NCBI GenBank assembly: GCA_037137375.1
Contig: JBAXKJ010000002.1
Span: forward strand, 124,001 to 188,000
Direction: 5' to 3'
Source of the DNA: CAINVV01 sp037137375
GTDB taxonomy: Bacteria; Bacteroidota; Bacteroidia; Bacteroidales; Prolixibacteraceae
DNA length: 64,000 nucleotides
Below, piece by piece: positions 44,310 through 51,545 of this stretch. How positions within the stretch are numbered: position 1 is the stretch's first letter; every line of letters starts with the position of its first letter. The translations under genes and the position numbers were made by a program. The notes under the pieces were generated by a model. The model saw only the letters and a list, made by a program, of their open reading frames with translations, was not told the DNA's origin and did no database searches.

Positions 44310-45440
44310 TCAATACATTAAATTTTCAGCTAAATAATCAGAAATCAATAGATCACTTTCTCTGGGAATAATTAATTCATCTTGCATAATAAAATGGTTC
44401 TTCTCTCTTAATAAATTCATTTTCGAAGAAAAATGGTTATATATCTTGTTATTGAAATTATCTTGAATATATTGTGGTGACATACCCTGAAAAGTACGCA
44501 TTTTCAATATTATATATTCGTTATATAATTGAATATCTGTTAGTTGTTCACATTCAATTTCAATTTTAGGTTCAGAATCGCTTAATTCCCTAATATATTT
44601 TTTTATGTTGGTATGATTCCATTGTCTTGAAGTAAGATTATAACTGTGAGCAGAAACCCCAACTCCTAAATAAGGCGTTTGATTCCAATATGCAAGATTG
44701 TGTCTGGAATAATATCCCTCCAAAGCATAATTGCTAACTTCATAATGTAGAAATTTTTTCGCGCTTAAATATTCGTTAACCAATTTATATTGAGAAAGAA
44801 ACTGCTCTTCCTGCGCTTCTTTAAATTGTCCCTTCTTTATTTTCCAAAACAGTTGTGAATTATCTGCAATGGTCAAACTATAGGCAGATATGTGTTTAAT
44901 ATCAAATTTGGTTAAATCTTCTAAAGTTGAATATAACTCATCATCATTAATTCCTGGTACAGAATATATTAGATCAATCGACAAATTTGAAAAAGATGAA
45001 TTTGAAATTATGTTTAAAGCGTTGAATATTAATTCTCTAGAATGATTTCTATTAAATTTTTCCAAAATTAGATCATTCAAAAACTGTACACCTAAACTAA
45101 TTCTGTTGATTCCTGACGTATACATAAAGTCAACATAATTATCATTCACATTTTCAGGATTGCATTCGATGGTAATTTCGGCTTCAGAACTTACATTATA
45201 TCTCTTATAAATGCAATCAAAAATCCTAAATAATTGATTTTCTGATAATAAAGAAGGAGTTCCACCACCAAAATAAATCGTATCAATTATAGAATCTCCT
45301 AAATACTCAAATCTTAAATTTAATTCACTAATTAGAGCATCAACATAATTATCAATAAGATACAATTGATTTCCGGAAAAAAAATCACAATAGAAACACT
45401 TCTTATTACAAAATGGGATGTGCAGATATAGACCAGACAT
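44310..45440 (-). CDS. hemW: Radical SAM heme chaperone HemW (HemN-like)
   Basis: A 376-residue radical SAM protein. The cluster motif CNKKCFYCDF (Cx3Cx2C) is at residues 11-20, and TIYFGGGTPSLLS, EITIECNPENV, GINRISLGVQFLND and HISAYSLT follow. HemW-type proteins lack the extra N-terminal cysteine region of true HemN and are thought to insert heme into target proteins. It is therefore unlikely to be coproporphyrinogen oxidase, though it is often so annotated. A C-terminal HemN_C domain is present. It lies 23 bases after rpiB. Confidence 0.93.
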   Translation of the reverse strand: MSGLYLHIPFCNKKCFYCDFFSGNQLYLIDNYVDALISELNLRFEYLGDSIIDTIYFGGGTPSLLSENQLFRIFDCIYKRYNVSSEAEITIECNPENVNDNYVDFMYTSGINRISLGVQFLNDLILEKFNRNHSRELIFNALNIISNSSFSNLSIDLIYSVPGINDDELYSTLEDLTKFDIKHISAYSLTIADNSQLFWKIKKGQFKEAQEEQFLSQYKLVNEYLSAKKFLHYEVSNYALEGYYSRHNLAYWNQTPYLGVGVSAHSYNLTSRQWNHTNIKKYIRELSDSEPKIEIECEQLTDIQLYNEYIILKMRTFQGMSPQYIQDNFNNKIYNHFSSKMNLLREKNHFIMQDELIIPRESDLLISDYLAENLMY

Positions 45441-45463
45441 TTACGATCAAAATAACTTTATAA

Positions 45464-45904
45464 TTACAAAGGAATCTTATTAATCCGTTGTAAGTGTCTT
45501 CCCTTTTCAAAATCCGTTTTAAAGAATATTTTTAAGATGTTCAAAGCTTCTTCTATTGAAATAAATCTGGCAGGCAACGAACATACATTTGCATTATTAT
45601 GAGATCTGGCTAATTCTGCCGTCTCATTATTCCAGCATATCGCAGACCTTATTCCCTGGTGCTTATTTACAGTCATATTAATACCATTACCAGAACCACA
45701 ACAAACAACTCCTACTAAATTTGCATCGTTTTCAACAGCAACAGCCAAGGGATGAGCATAATCCGGGTAATCGCAACTCTCATTAGAATAACATCCAAAA
45801 TCGAGGTATTCAATCTTTTCAGCTTTTAAAAACTCAATTATTGCGTTCTTCAGATCGAAACCAGCATGATCTGAAGCTAAGGCTACTTTGAAGATATTTA
45901 ACAT
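45464..45904 (-). CDS. rpiB: Ribose-5-phosphate isomerase B
   Basis: RpiB interconverts ribose-5-phosphate and ribulose-5-phosphate. The 146-residue frame shows VALASDHAGFDLKNAIIEFL, CYSNESCDYPDYAHPLA, the catalytic-cysteine block GVVCCGSGNGINMTVNKHQG and NNANVCSLPARFIS. A GTG at 45932-45934 extends the frame, but the ATG at 45902-45904 matches the family start. It heads the leftward gene run and borders the AT-rich intergenic region. Confidence 0.95.
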   Translation of the reverse strand: MLNIFKVALASDHAGFDLKNAIIEFLKAEKIEYLDFGCYSNESCDYPDYAHPLAVAVENDANLVGVVCCGSGNGINMTVNKHQGIRSAICWNNETAELARSHNNANVCSLPARFISIEEALNILKIFFKTDFEKGRHLQRINKIPL

Positions 45905-46170
45905 ATTATAATTTTTAAAAATCCATTGAATCACACATCAAACTATTATCATCTCAAAAAAAAAAATACGGGTTTTAGTCTTCTTGATCTTAACCCAGAT
46001 TTGACGTTAATAACAAAACAAAAAAATATGAAACCAACACAGGTAAAGTCTAAAAATACTAATGATATTTCTCCTGTAGACTCCATTATTACTAACAACT
46101 ATTCAATAACTTAACAGTATTTTTAGAAATGATATGAAAACAATTAACCATTCACAACATGGGCTAATTC

Positions 46171-46206
46171 TCATGCAAGTGAATGACTATTTCATTCATT
46201 GCATGA
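46171..46206. repeat. Imperfect 15-bp inverted repeat in the candidate origin
   Basis: The left arm TCATGCAAGTGAATGA (46171-46186) pairs with TCATTCATTGCATGA (46192-46206) over 15 base pairs with one bulged G and a 5-base loop. No T-run follows, so an intrinsic terminator is unlikely. It may be a cruciform or protein site. Confidence 0.7.
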
Positions 46207-46241
46207 AAAGAATTATTTATGGATGAATAATAGTTAATATC

Positions 46242-46250
46242 TGTGTATAA
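46242..46250 (-). other. DnaA-box match
   Basis: The minus strand reads TTATACACA, matching the relaxed DnaA box TTATnCACA with no mismatch. Single boxes occur by chance in AT-rich DNA, so this carries weight only together with the surrounding context. Confidence 0.45.
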
Positions 46251-46680
46251 ATAGTAATAAAAAATATTCGTACAATTTTACATAATCATTAAAATCAAAT
46301 TACACCACTCACTTACATTCAATTATTGAAAAAAAATGAAATGATATTCAACCTAAATACTAATTCAAAACAAAATATACTTAAGTTTATATTCAAAATT
46401 GACACCCTGTTGATAAAGCCTCATTGATCGCTTTTTCAATAAATTATAAAGTTAATAAACTTTTAGTATCTTTTTAAACCATTAAATTAAACCAGAATTT
46501 CAATATTTATCAACATTATTAACATCATATAATTAGATTATTAAATTTTAAAGTTTTAAAAAAATTAAACATATTATTTATACTTGTTAATTAACTAAAT
46601 CCCTACACTAAATTAATTGACTCGTAATTTTCAAAATGTTTAATAATTTTTTGGTTTGATTATATTAACACAAATTATTG

Positions 46681-47079
46681 ATGATACCTGATAACAAGAT
46701 TAAAGAAAATTTGAGAGTGCTTCTTATTGAAGACAATTTACTTAATCAAAGACTATTGAGCATTAATTTATCAAAATTGAATTGTATTGTAACAATTGCT
46801 AACAATGGTCTGGAAGGAGTGGAAATTTTTAAGGAACAAAAATTTGATGTAATTCTGATGGATTTAATGATGCCTGTTATGGATGGATTTGAGGCTTCAA
46901 ATGAAATTAGAAAAATAGAAAATGAAGATATTTCCAGAAAGTATACTCCAATTATTGCTTTCACGGCCAATACATTGAATAATGATTTTCAAAAATGTCT
47001 GGAAAATGGCATGGATTATTTAATGGAAAAACCATTCAATTCGTATAAGTTTATTGAAATTATTAAATCTTTTGAATGA
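46681..47079 (+). CDS. Single-domain CheY-like response regulator
   Basis: A 132-residue stand-alone REC domain. The acidic pocket is in VLLIEDNLLNQRLLS, the phosphoacceptor Asp in FDVILMDLMMPVMDGFEASN near residue 60, the switch Thr in IIAFTANTL and the Lys in YLMEKPFNSYKF. No output domain or kinase is adjacent. Such proteins relay phosphate or bind partners directly. It is AT-rich and borders the candidate origin, 28 bases before ruvB. The frame also opens at a TTG 3 bases upstream, but the ATG at 46681 is the natural start. Confidence 0.9.
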   Translation: MIPDNKIKENLRVLLIEDNLLNQRLLSINLSKLNCIVTIANNGLEGVEIFKEQKFDVILMDLMMPVMDGFEASNEIRKIENEDISRKYTPIIAFTANTLNNDFQKCLENGMDYLMEKPFNSYKFIEIIKSFE

Positions 47080-47107
47080 AGAAAAAATCTTCTAACTGAC
47101 TTAAAGA

Positions 47108-48133
47108 ATGGATGAATTTGTTGATTTGAGAGGTATTAACGAGGATAATTCTGAAAATGAATTAGATAATCAGTTAAGACCGTTAAAGTTTATTGATTTT
47201 GCAGGACAAACAAAAATTATAGATAACATTCAAGTTTTCGTTCAAGCGGCTAAAATGCGTGGTGAATCATTGGATCACGTTCTTTTACACGGTCCTCCGG
47301 GATTAGGAAAAACCACTCTTTCGAATATTATTGCTAATGAACTGGGTGTCAAATTAAGATTAACATCTGGTCCTGTTTTGGATAAACCAGGCGACTTGGC
47401 TGGACTTCTGACGAATCTTGAAACGAATGATGTTTTATTCATTGATGAAATACATCGTTTAAGCCCTTTGGTTGAAGAATATCTTTATTCGGCAATGGAG
47501 GACTTTCGCATAGATATTCTTATTGATAAGGGTCCAAGTGCACGTTCCATCCAACTTGAATTGAATCCTTTCACTTTGATAGGTGCAACTACCAGGAGCG
47601 GTCTTCTTACCCGTCCGCTGCGTGCAAGATTTGGTATTAATTGTCACCTGGAATATTATGATATTGATATTCTTACCGGGATTGTTAAGCGCTCGGCCAG
47701 AATACTGGATGTTGTAATTTCTGAAAATGCAGCTTACGAAATTGCCCGCAGAAGTAGGGGCACGCCTAGAATTGTAAATTCATTATTGAGAAGGGTAAGG
47801 GATTTTGCAATGGTGAAAGGAAACGGAAAGATTGATATTGATATAACAAAATATTCACTCGAGGCCCTCAATATTGACCGTTTTGGATTGGATGAAATGG
47901 ATAATAAAATTTTATCCACGATCATCGACAAATTTAAGGGAGGGCCTGTGGGTATTTCCACCATCGCAACCGCTGTTGGCGAAGATACTGGAACCATTGA
48001 AGAAGTGTATGAACCTTTCCTTATTAAGGAAGGATTTATTAAGAGAACGCCGCGTGGTAGGGAGGTTACTGACTTAGCATACAGTCATTTGGGAAAAAAT
48101 AGAATAGATAGTAAACCGGGAACACTGTTCTGA
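47108..48133 (+). CDS. ruvB: Holliday junction branch migration ATPase RuvB
   Basis: RuvB is the hexameric motor that drives branch migration of Holliday junctions with RuvA. The 341 residues contain RPLKFIDFAGQTKIIDNIQV, Walker A HGPPGLGKTT near residues 60-69, Walker B VLFIDEIHRLSP, the sensor GATTRSGLLTRPLRARFG and a C-terminal winged helix ending TPRGREVTDLAYSHLG. ruvA and ruvC are not in the window. It abuts the convergent glutaminyl cyclase with a 1-base gap. Confidence 0.97.
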   Translation: MDEFVDLRGINEDNSENELDNQLRPLKFIDFAGQTKIIDNIQVFVQAAKMRGESLDHVLLHGPPGLGKTTLSNIIANELGVKLRLTSGPVLDKPGDLAGLLTNLETNDVLFIDEIHRLSPLVEEYLYSAMEDFRIDILIDKGPSARSIQLELNPFTLIGATTRSGLLTRPLRARFGINCHLEYYDIDILTGIVKRSARILDVVISENAAYEIARRSRGTPRIVNSLLRRVRDFAMVKGNGKIDIDITKYSLEALNIDRFGLDEMDNKILSTIIDKFKGGPVGISTIATAVGEDTGTIEEVYEPFLIKEGFIKRTPRGREVTDLAYSHLGKNRIDSKPGTLF

Positions 48134-48134
48134 T

Positions 48135-49211
48135 TTACTTTCTGATCAATTTGATTTCGAACAATTTTGGCCAAAGTTTTCCAGTGACATAAATCTTGTC
48201 GGTAACAGGATTCCAGGCGATGCCATTTAGCACATCCATCTGCTCCTTTTGATTCTGCAGAATGGAGCCGCTTATTCCACTTAAATCAACTTCCCCAGTC
48301 ACTTTACCTGTTTTTGGATCGATAATTACGATGTTATCCGTTGTCCAGATATTTGCCCAAATTTCACCCTTTATGTATTCAAGTTCATTCAGGTTTTTTA
48401 TAACATTACGTTCATCACAAACCTGAATTCTGTTAATTTCCTTATAATTTTCAGGATGGATGAAATAGATATTTTCAGTACCATCACTCATGATTAATGA
48501 ATTACCGTCGTTGGTTAAGCCCCACCCTTCTTTGGATTTGTATTTCCAGGTATTAAGGATTTTAAAGGTATTGAGATCATAAACAAAACCAATATCATTT
48601 TTGTACGTCAATTCATATATTTTATTGTTTAATATGGTAATACCCTCTCCAAAATATTGATATTCAAGCTTATATTCCTTTTGAGCTTTACCTGTTTTTA
48701 GATCCAGCCGATAAATTGCAGAAGATCCCTCCTGACCTGTCCCTTCATAAAGAGTGTTGTCATGAAATTCCAGGCCCTGTGTAAAATGAGAGACGTCATG
48801 AGGATAAGTGGCAACGATCTGATAGGTATATTTGATTGGCTTCACATCCGAGGTAACAAAAATTTCCTCATAATTTTCGCCGGAGGTACCATCAGATTTG
48901 GTTGCAGAAATTTTTACAGTATGTTTACCTACACCAAAATCTGTTGTTTTATAGGTGAGGACATTGGTTAAATTTTTTGAAGTTTGCTGAAGTTTACCAT
49001 CCACAAATATTTCAATCTTATCCAGCGAACCATCCTTCAGTTTTGTATTGAAATTTACCTGAAGAATTTCTCCCATTTTGTAGTTTTTTCTTTTAGGTTC
49101 ACTCTGAATAGAGGTTACTGGCCGTCTGGAATGACTGTTTGATTGAGCGCAGTTCATCAGGATGATGAACATAAAAAAAATCGTTAAAAGAGAAAGGGTT
49201 AATCGCTTCAT
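48135..49211 (-). CDS. Lipoprotein glutaminyl-peptide cyclotransferase (beta-propeller type)
   Basis: A 358-residue lipoprotein with a signal peptide ending at a lipobox-like FIILMNC near residue 21. An Ig-like domain (about 40-115) precedes a plant-type glutamine cyclotransferase propeller (Glu_cyclase_2) with HFTQGLEFHDNTLYEGTGQE, YFGEGITILNNKIYELTY, SKEGWGLTNDGNSLIMSDGT, LNELEYIKGEIWANIW and LNGIAWNPVTDKIYVTGKLW. The enzyme converts N-terminal Gln to pyroglutamate on exported proteins. In Bacteroidota, outer-membrane and surface proteins often carry pyroglutamate after signal cleavage. An exact TATTTTTG promoter box lies upstream. Confidence 0.88.
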   Translation of the reverse strand: MKRLTLSLLTIFFMFIILMNCAQSNSHSRRPVTSIQSEPKRKNYKMGEILQVNFNTKLKDGSLDKIEIFVDGKLQQTSKNLTNVLTYKTTDFGVGKHTVKISATKSDGTSGENYEEIFVTSDVKPIKYTYQIVATYPHDVSHFTQGLEFHDNTLYEGTGQEGSSAIYRLDLKTGKAQKEYKLEYQYFGEGITILNNKIYELTYKNDIGFVYDLNTFKILNTWKYKSKEGWGLTNDGNSLIMSDGTENIYFIHPENYKEINRIQVCDERNVIKNLNELEYIKGEIWANIWTTDNIVIIDPKTGKVTGEVDLSGISGSILQNQKEQMDVLNGIAWNPVTDKIYVTGKLWPKLFEIKLIRK

Positions 49212-49238
49212 TACAATTTATTAAAAGGAAATTTTCAT

Positions 49239-49246
49239 CAAAAATA
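49239..49246 (-). promoter_or_regulatory. Bacteroidota-type promoter -7 box for the glutaminyl cyclase
   Basis: The minus strand reads TATTTTTG (exact TAnnTTTG), with a TTG 22 bases upstream at 49271-49269. It lies 27 bases before the ATG at 49211. Confidence 0.5.
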
Positions 49247-49287
49247 GAATCTTATTTTGGAAGGAGAGCAAGGATTGATGATGTTAT

Positions 49288-49295
49288 TATCTTTG
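49288..49295 (+). promoter_or_regulatory. Bacteroidota-type promoter -7 box for the flippase-dut operon
   Basis: TATCTTTG (exact TAnnTTTG) lies 27 bases before the TTG start at 49323. The expected transcript start near 49302 leaves a normal leader. No ideal -33 element was found. Confidence 0.45.
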
Positions 49296-49322
49296 TTGAT
49301 AGTATAATAAAAAAAATCTGAC

Positions 49323-50834
49323 TTGAGTGCACTAAAAAAATTGGCAGGAGATACCATGATTTATGGTGTGTCAAGTATTGTTGCCAGGTTTCTGAATCTA
49401 TTGCTCACGCCTGTTTATACCTACACTTTTCCTACCGGTGAATACGGGATTCTAGGAAATTTGTTGGCCTATGTAGCCTTCTTACAGGTGTTTCTCACGT
49501 ATGGAATGGAAACTTCCTATTTCCGTTTCGCCAGCAAGAGTAATAAACCGGAAGAGGTTTTTGGTACTTCACTTATAGCGCTTTCAGTCACTTCTTTAAT
49601 TTTTGTAATTATAATTTCGATTTTCTCGGGGAGGATTTCAGGATGGATTGGGTATCCAGAGCAGCACCTCTACATCATTTGGATGGGGATCACTGTGGCG
49701 TTGGATGCTGTTACCGCTATTCCTTTCGCAAAATTGCGATTGAAACAACGTCCGATAAAATTTGCTTTTTTTAAGATATTGAATATTGGAATCAATATTT
49801 TCTTAAATCTCTTCTGGATTTTGCTTTGCCCCCGTGTTTTAGCCCATAACCCTGAATCTATTCTCCGTTTCGTTTACAGTCCTTCGATTGGCATCGGATA
49901 TGCCTTCCTTTCCTATTTGATTGCGTCCGTTGTAACGTTGCTGTTGTTCCTGCCGGACCTGGGAATTAAGAGACTTGTATTTAACAAAGATAGGTTGAGA
50001 GAAATGTTAAAATATGGATGGCCAATCCTGGTAGTGGGTCTTGCCGGAATGGTTACCTTGAATATTGACAAGATATTAATACCGGAATTACTGTCTAACG
50101 GCAAGGATCCAATGTCGGAGTTGGGTATATACACGGCTAATGGAAAACTCGCCATTCTGATGACCCTCTTCATACAGGCATTCAGATTTTCCTTCGAACC
50201 GTTCCTTTTCTCTCACTACAAGAATGAAGAATCCAAAAAAGTGTACAGTGTGATCATGAACTATTTTGTGATTTTTGGATTGTTGATTTTCGTTGGAGTG
50301 CTGTTTTATGTGGACATCCTTAAATACTTTATCGGGTCTGGCCGTTTAGGATATCACGATCTCGAGGGACTGAAAATCGTTCCCTGGCTGTTGATGGGGA
50401 ATCTTTTTATGGGTATGTTCTACACGCAGTCGCTATGGTATAAGTTGACAGATCAAACACATTTCGGGGCTACTTTTTCGATCATAGGAGGTCTTATTAC
50501 TCTGTTTATCAATATAATATTCTTACCCAAAATAGGTTATATGGCTTCAGCAATCGCCTTTTTTGTCTCTTCGCTGATTACTACACTTATCTCCTATTAT
50601 TACGGGCAAAAATATTTCCCGGTAAAGTATAACCTAAAAAAAATAGGTGCCTATTTTTTTGTGGCTATTTCATTGTATGTCATTGAAATGAACGTCAAAA
50701 TTAATGGTGTAGTTTTGAAGTATGGTTTCAAGACACTCCTATTTTCCTTCTTCTTAATCTATATCTGGTACCAGGAAAAATCCGATTTAAAGAGGTTGTT
50801 ACCGAAGCGTTTGGGTGTTGATAGAGAGGTTTAA
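49323..50834 (+). CDS. Polysaccharide flippase (MOP superfamily), TTG start
   Basis: A 503-residue inner-membrane protein with about 14 membrane segments, of the oligosaccharide flippase family. The N terminus MSALKKLAGDTMIYGVSSIV matches the conserved start of Bacteroidota homologues (LKKLAG-T-IYG-SSI), yet the first codon is TTG at 49323-49325. The first in-frame ATG (49356) would remove that conserved stretch. It likely moves a lipid-linked glycan needed generally, since homologues sit beside dut and envelope genes and not in glycan clusters. It differs in sequence from the WzxC-like flippase at 28597. Confidence 0.9.
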   Translation: MSALKKLAGDTMIYGVSSIVARFLNLLLTPVYTYTFPTGEYGILGNLLAYVAFLQVFLTYGMETSYFRFASKSNKPEEVFGTSLIALSVTSLIFVIIISIFSGRISGWIGYPEQHLYIIWMGITVALDAVTAIPFAKLRLKQRPIKFAFFKILNIGINIFLNLFWILLCPRVLAHNPESILRFVYSPSIGIGYAFLSYLIASVVTLLLFLPDLGIKRLVFNKDRLREMLKYGWPILVVGLAGMVTLNIDKILIPELLSNGKDPMSELGIYTANGKLAILMTLFIQAFRFSFEPFLFSHYKNEESKKVYSVIMNYFVIFGLLIFVGVLFYVDILKYFIGSGRLGYHDLEGLKIVPWLLMGNLFMGMFYTQSLWYKLTDQTHFGATFSIIGGLITLFINIIFLPKIGYMASAIAFFVSSLITTLISYYYGQKYFPVKYNLKKIGAYFFVAISLYVIEMNVKINGVVLKYGFKTLLFSFFLIYIWYQEKSDLKRLLPKRLGVDREV

Positions 50835-50951
50835 TATGTTTCGGTTGATATGAATAATTGCTCAAGGGTATTTCTTATCTTAGCCGCTTGAAGTTATCCA
50901 CTGAAAAATGGTCTGTTCTGTGCCATTTAGAATTGGGTAATTAATTTAATT

Positions 50952-50991
50952 ACAACACTTTAGTCGGATAATTTTATTCGATAGGTGTTGT
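50952..50991. terminator. Nested hairpin in the flippase-dut gap
   Basis: An outer 7-bp stem ACAACAC (50952-50958) / GTGTTGT (50985-50991) encloses an inner 8-bp stem TCGGATAA (50964-50971) / TTATTCGA (50974-50981) with one G-U pair. A mixed T/A stretch follows without a long U-run. It may be a weak terminator or an RNA control element ahead of dut. The other parts of this 254-base gap show no gene. Confidence 0.4.
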
Positions 50992-51088
50992 TATATGTTT
51001 GATTAAATATTATGGTGAACCGATTCACGCCGATTGGGAATGAATATTTTGGTAACCCATTGGATCATGGAAAACGAATTTTTATCAG

Positions 51089-51523
51089 ATGCGAGTAAGA
51101 ATAGTAAATAAGTCAAATCATAGCCTGCCACTTTATGGTACAGCTCAATCAGCGGGAGTGGATCTTCGAGCTTATTTATCAGAGCCGGTCCTTTTGAGAC
51201 CACTGGAAAGAAAATTAATCCCAACTGGACTTTTCATACAGTTGCCTGATGGCTTTGAAGCGCAAGTGCGTCCCAGAAGCGGACTGGCAATCAACAAGGG
51301 GATCACGGTACTTAACTCTCCTGGAACGATTGATGCCGATTACAGGGGTGAAATCAAGATCATTCTGATCAATTTATCACAGGAGGATTTCATCATCAAC
51401 AATGGGGAGCGTATTGCTCAGATGATTATTTCCTCTTACAACCAGGTTGAATGGGAAGAGGTTGATTTACTGGAGGAGAGCGAGAGGGGTGAAGGAGGAT
51501 TTGGTCACACAGGAAAGCATTAA
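51089..51523 (+). CDS. dut: Deoxyuridine 5'-triphosphate nucleotidohydrolase
   Basis: dUTPase hydrolyses dUTP to dUMP, limiting uracil in DNA and feeding dTMP synthesis. The 144-residue trimer-forming enzyme has all five motifs: AGVDLRAYL, the RPRSGLAINKGI block, NSPGTIDADYRGEIKIILIN, GERIAQMII and the C-terminal RGEGGFGHTGKH. It lies 254 bases after the flippase and 22 bases before the TPR lipoprotein. Confidence 0.96.
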   Translation: MRVRIVNKSNHSLPLYGTAQSAGVDLRAYLSEPVLLRPLERKLIPTGLFIQLPDGFEAQVRPRSGLAINKGITVLNSPGTIDADYRGEIKIILINLSQEDFIINNGERIAQMIISSYNQVEWEEVDLLEESERGEGGFGHTGKH

Positions 51524-51545
51524 TAAGTGCTTTAATAAACTAATA

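Larger units (their letters stand above)
45905..46680. other. 776-base AT-rich non-coding region, candidate replication origin
   Basis: This is the only gap over 300 bases in the window. It is extremely AT-rich (the 60 bases at 46501-46560 have about eight G or C). It contains one match to the relaxed DnaA box TTATnCACA on the minus strand (46242-46250), two TTATCAACA-type near-boxes (46408-46416 minus, 46507-46515 plus), an imperfect 15-bp hairpin (46171-46206) and an A/T block (46530-46580) suited to unwinding. Genes diverge from it on both sides. parS-like sites lie 4.2 kb to the left. No dnaA is present, so the origin assignment is an inference. Confidence 0.45.

Noticed and set aside
46028..46114. 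A 28-codon frame in the AT-rich gap
   Set aside because: Low-complexity Asn/Ser/Thr-rich product, no ribosome-binding site or promoter box, and frames of this length occur by chance in such AT-rich DNA.
50894..50902. TTATCCACT as a DnaA box
   Set aside because: It has one mismatch at the last base and is isolated in the flippase-dut gap, with no nearby boxes or unwinding element.
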